Assembly (NCBI RefSeq): GCF_902498185.1
Contig: NZ_CABVIX010000001.1
Location: forward strand, 124,001-188,000
DNA: 64,000 nucleotides
Origin: Pseudomonas fluorescens
Lineage (GTDB): Bacteria; Pseudomonadota; Gammaproteobacteria; Pseudomonadales; Pseudomonadaceae
Direction of reading: 5' to 3'
Under the pieces are notes generated by a model. That model was not told the origin of the DNA, searched no databases, and saw nothing but the letters and a program-made list of their open reading frames with translations. The translations under genes and the position numbers were made by a program. Position 1 is the stretch's first letter; each line of letters starts with the position of its first letter. Positions 57,594-64,000 of this stretch are shown here, piece by piece.

Positions 57594-60500
57594 ATGGCGT
57601 TTTTCACCGCAGCCAGCAAGGCCGACTTCCAGCATCAACTGCAAGCGGTCCTGGCGCAGCACATCAGCGAACAGTCTCTGCCACAAGTGGCGCTGTTCGC
57701 CGAGCAGTTCTTCGGCATCATATCCCTGGACGAACTTACCCAGCGCAGGCTCTCTGACCTGGCGGGCTGCACCCTGTCTGCGTGGCGCATCATCGAACGC
57801 TTCGACCTCGAGCACCCCGAGGTGCGGGTCTACAACCCCGACTACGAACGCCACGGCTGGCAATCGACCCACACGGCGGTCGAGGTGCTGCACCATGACC
57901 TGCCGTTCCTGGTCGACTCGGTACGCACCGAGCTCAACCGCCGCGGCTACAGCATCCATACCCTGCAGACCACAGTGCTCAGCGTGCGCCGCGGCCTGGA
58001 TGGCGAGCTGACCGAACTGCTGCCAAAGGGCACCTCGGGCGAAGGCGTGCAGCATGAGTCGCTGATGTACCTGGAGATCGATCGTTGCGCCAACGCTGCC
58101 GAACTCAACGTGCTGGCCCGCGAGCTTGAGCAGGTGCTGGCCGAGGTGCGGGTTGCGGTGGCCGACTTCGAGCCGATGAAGGACAAGCTGCGTGACATCG
58201 TGGCCGTGGTCGAGCAGAGCCCGTACGCGCCGGTGCAGAATGAAAAGGCCGAGGTCAAGGCCTTCCTGGAGTGGCTGCTGGGCAACCACTTCACGTTCCT
58301 GGGCTATGAAGAGTTCACCGTCTCGGCCGACGCCGAGGGCGGTCAGATGGTCTATGACCCGCAGTCGTTCCTCGGCCTGACCCGCCTGCTGCGCGCCGGC
58401 CTGAGCGCCGATGACCTGCGCATCGAAGACTACGCCGTCAACTACCTCAACGAGCCGCTGCTGCTGTCCTTCGCCAAGGCCGCGCAGCCGAGCCGCGTGC
58501 ACCGTCCCGCCTATCCCGACTATGTATCGATCCGCCAGCTCGATGCCGAGGGCCGGGTCATCAAGGAATGCCGCTTCATGGGCCTGTACACCTCGTCGGT
58601 GTATGGCGAAAGCGTGCATGCCATCCCGTATATCCGCATCAAGGTCGCCGAAGTCGAGCGCCGCTCGCTGTTCGACCCGAAGGCTCACCTGGGCAAGGAA
58701 CTGGCCCAGGTACTCGAAGTGCTGCCGCGTGACGACCTGTTCCAGACGCCGATCGATGAACTGTTCAGCACTGTGATGTCGATCGTGCAGATCCAGGAAC
58801 GCAACAAGATCCGTGTGTTCCTGCGCAAGGATCCGTACGGGCGGTTCTGCTACTGCCTGGCATACGTGCCGCGCGACATCTATTCCACCGAGGTACGCCA
58901 GAAGATCCAGCAGGTACTGATGGAGCGCCTGAAGGCCAGCGATTGCGAGTTCTGGACCTTCTTCTCCGAGTCTGTGCTGGCCCGCGTGCAGCTGATCCTG
59001 CGGGTCGATCCGAAAAACCGCATCGATATCGATCCGCAGCAGCTGGAAAACGAGGTGATCCAGGCCTGCCGTTCGTGGAAGGACGACTACGCAAGCCTTG
59101 TGGTCGAAGGCTTCGGCGAGGCCCAGGGCAACGATATCCTGGCCAATTTCCCCAAAGGCTTCCCGGCCGGCTACCGCGAGCGTTTCGCGGCGCATTCGGC
59201 GGTGGTCGACATGCAGCATGTGCTGGAGTTGTCCGAACGCAAGCCGTTGGTGATGAGCTTCTACCAGCCGCTGACCCAGACTGGCAAGCAGCTGCTGCAC
59301 TGCAAGCTCTACCACGCCGATACGCCGCTGGCGTTGTCGGACGTCTTGCCGATTCTGGAAAACCTCGGCCTGCGCGTGCTGGGCGAATTCCCCTATCGCC
59401 TGCGCCACGCCAACGGCCGGGAGTTCTGGATTCATGATTTCGCCTTCACCTACAGCGAAGGACTGGACCTGGACATCCAGCAGCTCAACGACACCCTGCA
59501 GGATGCATTCGTGCACATCGTCCAGGGCGACGCCGAGAACGATGCCTTCAACCGCCTGGTGCTGACCGCTGGCCTGCCTTGGCGGGACGTCGCCCTGCTG
59601 CGTGCCTATGCCCGCTACCTCAAGCAGATCCGCCTGGGCTTCGACCTGGGTTACATCGCCAGCACGCTGAACAACCATACCGACATCGCCCGCGAGCTGA
59701 CCCGGCTGTTCAAGACCCGCTTCTATCTTGCGCGCAAGCTCACCCAGGACGACCTGAACGACAAGCAGCAGCGCCTGGAGCAGGCGATCCTCACCGCCCT
59801 GGACGATGTGCAGGTGCTCAACGAAGACCGCATCCTGCGCCGCTATCTCGACCTGATCAAGGCAACCCTGCGCACCAACTTCTACCAGGCCGACGCCAAG
59901 GGCCACGCCAAGTCCTACTTCAGCTTCAAGTTCAACCCCAAGCTGATCCCCGAACTGCCCAAGCCGGTGCCCAAATTCGAGATCTTCGTCTATTCGCCGC
60001 GGGTCGAGGGCGTGCACCTGCGCTTTGGCAACGTCGCCCGTGGCGGCCTGCGCTGGTCGGACCGCGAAGAGGACTTCCGTACCGAAGTGCTGGGCCTGGT
60101 GAAGGCACAGCAGGTAAAGAACTCGGTGATCGTGCCAGTCGGTGCCAAGGGCGGCTTCCTGCCGCGGCGCCTGCCGCTGGGCGGCAGCCGCGACGAGATC
60201 CAGGCCGAGGGCATCGCCTGCTACCGGATCTTCATCTCCGGGCTGCTCGACATCACTGACAACCTCAAGGACGGGGGCGTGGTGCCGCCGGTCAACGTGG
60301 TGCGCCACGATGACGACGACCCTTACCTGGTAGTGGCGGCCGACAAGGGCACCGCGACCTTCTCGGACATTGCCAACGGCATTGCCGTCGACTACGGCTT
60401 CTGGCTGGGCGACGCGTTCGCCTCGGGCGGCTCGGCCGGCTACGACCACAAGAAGATGGGTATCACTGCCCGTGGTGCCTGGGTCGGCGTGCAGCGGCAC

Positions 60501-62459
60501 TTCCGCGAGCGCGGTATCAACGTGCAGCAAGACCCGATCACTGTCATTGGTGTCGGCGACATGGCCGGCGACGTGTTCGGCAATGGCTTGCTGATGTCCG
60601 ACAAGTTGCAGCTGGTGGCCGCGTTCAACCACCTGCACATCTTCATCGACCCCAATCCCGATCCCGCCACCAGCTTCGCCGAGCGCCAGCGCCTGTTCGA
60701 CCTGCCGCGCTCGGCCTGGTCCGACTACGACACCAGCATCATGTCCGAAGGCGGCGGTATCTTCCCGCGCAGCCTCAAGAGCATCACCATCACCGAGCAG
60801 ATGAAGCAGCGCTTCGACATCGAGGCCGACAAGCTGACCCCGACCGAGTTGCTGCACGCGCTGCTCAAGGCACCGGTCGACCTGCTCTGGAACGGCGGCA
60901 TCGGCACCTACGTCAAGTCCAGCGAAGAGAGCCACGCCGATGTCGGCGACAAGGCCAACGACGCCTTGCGCGTCAATGGCGACGAGCTGCGCTGCAAGGT
61001 GGTGGGCGAGGGCGGCAACCTGGGCATGACCCAGCTGGGCCGGGTCGAATTCGGCCTGAACGGAGGCGCGACCAATACCGACTTCATCGACAACGCCGGT
61101 GGCGTGGACTGCTCCGACCACGAGGTCAATATCAAGATCCTGCTCAACGAAGTGGTGCATGCCGGGGACATGACCGAGAAGCAGCGCAACCAGCTGCTCG
61201 GCAGCATGACCGAGGAAGTGGGATCCTTGGTGCTGGGCAACAACTACAAGCAGACGCAGGCATTGTCGCTGGCGGCGCGTCGTGCCCGTGAACGCATTGC
61301 CGAGTACAAGCGCCTGATGGCCGACCTCGAGAACCGGGGCAAGCTGGACCGGGCGATCGAGTTCCTGCCGTCCGAAGACCAGTTGGCCGAGCGCCTGGCT
61401 GCCAACCAGGGTCTGACCCGTGCCGAGCTGTCGGTGCTCATTTCCTATAGCAAGATCGACCTCAAGGAGCAGTTGCTCAAGTCGCAGGTGCCTGATGACG
61501 AGTATCTGACCCGCGACATGGAAACCGCGTTTCCGCCGTCGCTGGTCAACAAGTTCGCCGAGGCCATGCGCCGCCACCGCCTCAAGCGCGAGATCGTCAG
61601 TACCCAGATCGCCAATGACCTGGTCAACAACATGGGCATCACCTTCGTGCAGCGGCTCAAGGAGTCCACTGGCATGAGCGCGGCCAACGTGGCTGGGGCC
61701 TATGTGATCGTGCGGGACATCTTCCACCTGCCGCACTGGTTCCGTCAGATCGAAGCGCTGGATTACCAGGTGCCGGCCGAGATCCAGCTGACCCTGATGG
61801 ACGAACTGATGCGCCTGGGCCGCCGTGCCACGCGCTGGTTCCTGCGCAGCCGCCGCAACGAGCAGGACGCGGGCCGTGACGTGGCGCACTTCGGGCCGAA
61901 GATTGCCCAGCTGGGGCTCAAGCTCGACGAGCTGCTGGAAGGCCCGACCCGCGACCGCTGGCAGACCCGCTACCAGGGCTTCGTCCAGTCGGGGGTGCCT
62001 GAGTTGCTGGCGCGCATGGTGGCCGGGACCACGCACCTGTACACCTTGCTGCCGATCATCGAGGCGTCCGACGTGACAGGCCAGGATCCGGCCCAGGTGG
62101 CCAAGGCGTTCTTCGCCGTCGGCAGCGCGCTGGATCTTGCCTGGTACTTGCAGGAGATCAGCAACCTGCCGGTGGAAAACAACTGGCAGGCCCTCGCCCG
62201 GGAAGCCTTCCGCGACGACATCGACCTGCAGCAGCGCGCCATCACCATTTCGGTGCTGCAGATGGCCGATGCCCCGGATGACATGGACGCGCGCGTGGCG
62301 CTGTGGCTGGAACAGCACCGTGTCATGGTCGAGCGCTGGCGCGCCATGCTGGACGACCTGCGCAACGCGACCGGGACGGATTACGCCATGTATGCGGTCG
62401 CCAACCGTGAGCTGGTTGACCTGGCGTTGAGCGGGCAGGTGGTGGTTGTGCCGTCCTGA
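57594..62459 (+). CDS. gdhB: NAD-specific glutamate dehydrogenase (large, GDH-180 type)
   Basis: A 1621-aa NAD-dependent glutamate dehydrogenase of the ~180-kDa class, which converts glutamate to 2-oxoglutarate and ammonia for catabolism. Large N-terminal ACT-like regulatory domains (about 1-600) precede the catalytic part with VARGGLRWSDRE, AKGGF and dinucleotide-binding VIGVGDMAGDVFGNG (near residue 985), then a helical C-terminal domain. Length matches the P. aeruginosa/P. putida enzyme, which is allosterically controlled (for example by arginine or citrate in P. aeruginosa). Confidence 0.95.
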   Translation: MAFFTAASKADFQHQLQAVLAQHISEQSLPQVALFAEQFFGIISLDELTQRRLSDLAGCTLSAWRIIERFDLEHPEVRVYNPDYERHGWQSTHTAVEVLHHDLPFLVDSVRTELNRRGYSIHTLQTTVLSVRRGLDGELTELLPKGTSGEGVQHESLMYLEIDRCANAAELNVLARELEQVLAEVRVAVADFEPMKDKLRDIVAVVEQSPYAPVQNEKAEVKAFLEWLLGNHFTFLGYEEFTVSADAEGGQMVYDPQSFLGLTRLLRAGLSADDLRIEDYAVNYLNEPLLLSFAKAAQPSRVHRPAYPDYVSIRQLDAEGRVIKECRFMGLYTSSVYGESVHAIPYIRIKVAEVERRSLFDPKAHLGKELAQVLEVLPRDDLFQTPIDELFSTVMSIVQIQERNKIRVFLRKDPYGRFCYCLAYVPRDIYSTEVRQKIQQVLMERLKASDCEFWTFFSESVLARVQLILRVDPKNRIDIDPQQLENEVIQACRSWKDDYASLVVEGFGEAQGNDILANFPKGFPAGYRERFAAHSAVVDMQHVLELSERKPLVMSFYQPLTQTGKQLLHCKLYHADTPLALSDVLPILENLGLRVLGEFPYRLRHANGREFWIHDFAFTYSEGLDLDIQQLNDTLQDAFVHIVQGDAENDAFNRLVLTAGLPWRDVALLRAYARYLKQIRLGFDLGYIASTLNNHTDIARELTRLFKTRFYLARKLTQDDLNDKQQRLEQAILTALDDVQVLNEDRILRRYLDLIKATLRTNFYQADAKGHAKSYFSFKFNPKLIPELPKPVPKFEIFVYSPRVEGVHLRFGNVARGGLRWSDREEDFRTEVLGLVKAQQVKNSVIVPVGAKGGFLPRRLPLGGSRDEIQAEGIACYRIFISGLLDITDNLKDGGVVPPVNVVRHDDDDPYLVVAADKGTATFSDIANGIAVDYGFWLGDAFASGGSAGYDHKKMGITARGAWVGVQRHFRERGINVQQDPITVIGVGDMAGDVFGNGLLMSDKLQLVAAFNHLHIFIDPNPDPATSFAERQRLFDLPRSAWSDYDTSIMSEGGGIFPRSLKSITITEQMKQRFDIEADKLTPTELLHALLKAPVDLLWNGGIGTYVKSSEESHADVGDKANDALRVNGDELRCKVVGEGGNLGMTQLGRVEFGLNGGATNTDFIDNAGGVDCSDHEVNIKILLNEVVHAGDMTEKQRNQLLGSMTEEVGSLVLGNNYKQTQALSLAARRARERIAEYKRLMADLENRGKLDRAIEFLPSEDQLAERLAANQGLTRAELSVLISYSKIDLKEQLLKSQVPDDEYLTRDMETAFPPSLVNKFAEAMRRHRLKREIVSTQIANDLVNNMGITFVQRLKESTGMSAANVAGAYVIVRDIFHLPHWFRQIEALDYQVPAEIQLTLMDELMRLGRRATRWFLRSRRNEQDAGRDVAHFGPKIAQLGLKLDELLEGPTRDRWQTRYQGFVQSGVPELLARMVAGTTHLYTLLPIIEASDVTGQDPAQVAKAFFAVGSALDLAWYLQEISNLPVENNWQALAREAFRDDIDLQQRAITISVLQMADAPDDMDARVALWLEQHRVMVERWRAMLDDLRNATGTDYAMYAVANRELVDLALSGQVVVVPS

Positions 62460-62479
62460 TCCAGTAATTGATATGGGGG

Positions 62480-62504
62480 GCGGCGCTGTTACTTGAAGCG
62501 CCGC
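62480..62504. terminator. Hairpin between gdhB and ppsR
   Basis: An 8-bp stem (GCGGCGCT/AGCGCCGC) with a 9-nt loop spans the ppsR stop codon, 21 bp after gdhB. No T-run follows in either direction, so its strength as a bidirectional terminator is doubtful. Confidence 0.35.
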
Positions 62505-63307
62505 TCTACCCCTTTCTCCACCAGGATTTTCGCCGAGATCTCCTCGACCGAAAAATGGGTCGAATTGATATTCGGAATGTTCTCCCGCCGGAACAGGCTC
62601 TCAACCTCCCGCACCTCGAACTCGCACTGGGCAAAGCTCGAATACCGGCTGTTGGGCTTGCGCTCATGGCGGATGGCGGTCAGCCGGTCCGCATCGATGG
62701 TCAGCCCAAACAGTTTGTGCTGGTATTTGCGAAGCACCGAGGGCAGCTGCAGGTGCTCCATGTCGTCTTCGGTCAACGGGTAGTTGGCGGCGCGGATGCC
62801 GAACTGCATGGCCATGTAGAGGCAGGTCGGGGTCTTGCCGCAGCGCGATACACCCACCAGGATCAGGTCGGCCTTGTCGTAGTAGTGGGTGCGCGCGCCG
62901 TCGTCGTTGTCCAGCGCGAAGTTGACTGCCTCGATGCGCTCCATATAGTTGGAGTTGCCGCCGATCGAGTGCGATTTTCCCACCGAATACGACGAATGAG
63001 CGGTAAGTTCCTGTTCCAGCGGCGCCAGAAACGTCGAAAAGATGTCGATCATGAAGCCGTTGGAGGTCGCCAGAACCTCGCGGATGTCCTGGTTGACGAT
63101 GGTGTCGAAGATGATCGGGCGCGCCCCGTCACGCTCTGCGGCGGCGTTTATCTGCTGGACCATGGTGCGAGCCTTGTCCAGCGTATCGATATAGGGACGT
63201 GTGGATTTGTGGAAGCCGATGCTATCGAACTGTGCCAGCAGGCTCTGCCCCAGCGTTTCGGCCGTGATGCCGGTGCCATCGGAGATGAAAAAGGCGGATC
63301 GTTTCAT
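62489..63307 (-). CDS. ppsR: PEP synthetase regulatory protein (kinase/pyrophosphorylase) PpsR
   Basis: A 272-aa DUF299-family bifunctional enzyme that inactivates PpsA by ADP-dependent phosphorylation and reactivates it by phosphorolysis. The P-loop is GVSRCGKT (152-159), and [15 protein letters not shown] marks the N-terminus. ATG 63307 gives [11 protein letters not shown]. It is divergent from its target ppsA, the usual arrangement, with an intergenic inverted repeat. Confidence 0.95.
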   Translation of the reverse strand: MKRSAFFISDGTGITAETLGQSLLAQFDSIGFHKSTRPYIDTLDKARTMVQQINAAAERDGARPIIFDTIVNQDIREVLATSNGFMIDIFSTFLAPLEQELTAHSSYSVGKSHSIGGNSNYMERIEAVNFALDNDDGARTHYYDKADLILVGVSRCGKTPTCLYMAMQFGIRAANYPLTEDDMEHLQLPSVLRKYQHKLFGLTIDADRLTAIRHERKPNSRYSSFAQCEFEVREVESLFRRENIPNINSTHFSVEEISAKILVEKGVERRFK

Positions 63308-63352
63308 TTGCACCTGGGGCCTTAAGCTGCTGGCAATTCTTGGATATGATAG

Positions 63353-63368
63353 GTTCGGTTTGCCGAAC
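63353..63368. promoter_or_regulatory. Inverted repeat in the ppsR-ppsA divergent region
   Basis: GTTCGG-TTTG-CCGAAC, a perfect 6-bp arm repeat 46 bp upstream of ppsR and 116 bp upstream of ppsA. It does not match the HexR or Cra patterns I know. It is a candidate operator for either gene or a leader hairpin. Confidence 0.35.
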
Positions 63369-63483
63369 ACGACGTGCCGGCATTCTCACTTATTTTCCAG
63401 GTCCAGGCCACAAGCGCCCGGCCAGGCCATAACGGCAGGCGGGTGACATGAGCGTTTCCAACACAGTTAGTGGAGAGATCACC

Positions 63484-64000
63484 TTGGTAGAGTACGTAGT
63501 TTCCCTCGATAAGCTCGGCGTCCATGATGTGGAGCATGTGGGGGGCAAGAACGCATCCCTCGGCGAGATGATCAGTAACCTCGCAGGTGCCGGTGTCTCC
63601 GTGCCGGGCGGCTTTGCCACTACGGCTCAGGCGTACCGTGACTTTCTCGAGCAGAGCGGCCTCAACGACCGCATCCATGCTGCCCTCGACGCGCTGGATG
63701 TCGACGACGTCAACGCCCTGGCCAAGACGGGCGCGCAGATTCGTCAATGGGTGATGGACGCCGAGTTCCCCGAGCGTCTGAACGAGGAAATCCGCGTCGC
63801 CTTCGCCGAGATGTCGAAGGACAACCCGAACATGGCCGTCGCCGTACGTTCCTCGGCCACCGCCGAAGACCTGCCGGATGCCTCGTTTGCCGGCCAGCAG
63901 GAAACCTTCCTCAATATCCGCGGCGTCGACAACGTGATCCGCGCGGCGAAGGAAGTCTTCGCCTCGCTGTTCAACGACCGTGCCATCGCCTACCGCGTGC
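63484..64000 (+). CDS. ppsA: Phosphoenolpyruvate synthase PpsA (3' end outside window)
   Basis: The first 172 codons of PEP synthase, which makes PEP from pyruvate and ATP for gluconeogenesis. The ATP-grasp domain begins VGGKNASLGEMISNL and includes VAVRSSATAEDLPDASFAGQQ. The start is TTG 63484, supported by GGAGAG six bases upstream and by the MVEYVVSLDKLG N-terminus; an in-frame ATG at 63448 would add 12 residues and lacks that support. The phosphohistidine domain lies outside the window. Paired with divergent ppsR. Confidence 0.95.
   Translation, partial: MVEYVVSLDKLGVHDVEHVGGKNASLGEMISNLAGAGVSVPGGFATTAQAYRDFLEQSGLNDRIHAALDALDVDDVNALAKTGAQIRQWVMDAEFPERLNEEIRVAFAEMSKDNPNMAVAVRSSATAEDLPDASFAGQQETFLNIRGVDNVIRAAKEVFASLFNDRAIAYRV

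Noticed and set aside
57486..62318. A 1610-codon open frame on the minus strand under gdhB
   Set aside because: It is the mirror of the glutamate dehydrogenase gene. Its composition is that of antisense translation, and gdhB has all its motifs in the plus frame.

Overview
The window is 64 kb of a high-GC gammaproteobacterial chromosome. Gene content and order (fimV-truA-trpF-accD-folC-dedD-cvpA-purF-metZ, tRNA-Val/Asp/Asp, fadH, nadK-glpG-pepN, sbcDC with a moxR/bat cluster, NAD-glutamate dehydrogenase, ppsR/ppsA) point to Pseudomonas, most like the P. putida group. The kgu/ptxS 2-ketogluconate operon, with two perfect PtxS-type operators, supports this. Nearly all of the window is ordinary core chromosome. 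I see no insertion sequence, integrase, prophage, CRISPR array or rRNA operon.

Layout. 1-9136: the end of fimV, then truA, trpF and the tightly packed accD-folC-dedD-cvpA-purF-metZ-SDR run (pseudouridylation, tryptophan, fatty-acid, folate, cell-division, purine and methionine functions). 9137-9847: a tRNA-Val, tRNA-Asp, tRNA-Asp transcription unit with its own promoter and a clear intrinsic terminator. 9848-15164: a DUF2242 lipoprotein, a 28-aa acidic small ORF, an orphan second PBP2 (MrdA paralogue), and an operon of a membrane-anchored nitrilase-fold protein lacking the catalytic cysteine with an AraC-type regulator. 15226-20366 (minus): ptxS-kguE-kguK-kguT-kguD for uptake and phosphorylative use of 2-ketogluconate. 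20671-31193: fadH plus a PLP enzyme, a convergent DUF1853 gene, then nadK-metallophosphoesterase-glpG-yeaC-DUF2797-pepN as one overlapping run.

31404-38001 looks accessory. It holds a GntR/UTRA regulator divergent from an amidohydrolase plus MatC/SLC13-like carboxylate permease, convergent with a complete TAXI-type TRAP transporter (binding protein, fused permease, DUF1850). 38269-43201: a Ycf48-like protein with an RND/MMPL transporter, a small conserved protein and a periplasmic lactonase-like beta-propeller. 43225-55504 (minus): nine overlapping or nearly abutting genes, moxR-DUF58-DUF4381-batA-batB/C-batD-sbcD-sbcC-GST. 55735-57433: an orphan DUF2235 (Tle-like) alpha/beta hydrolase and a hypothetical gene. 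57594-64000: gdhB, ppsR and the start of ppsA.

The items most worth a second look are the cysteine-less nitrilase-fold protein and its AraC partner, the carboxylate-transport island with its candidate GntR operator, and the orphan DUF2235 hydrolase beside what may be the 3' remnant of a lost gene. I found no clearly new multi-gene system. Family assignments come from reading the sequences, without database searches, and comparisons with P. putida KT2440 are from memory.
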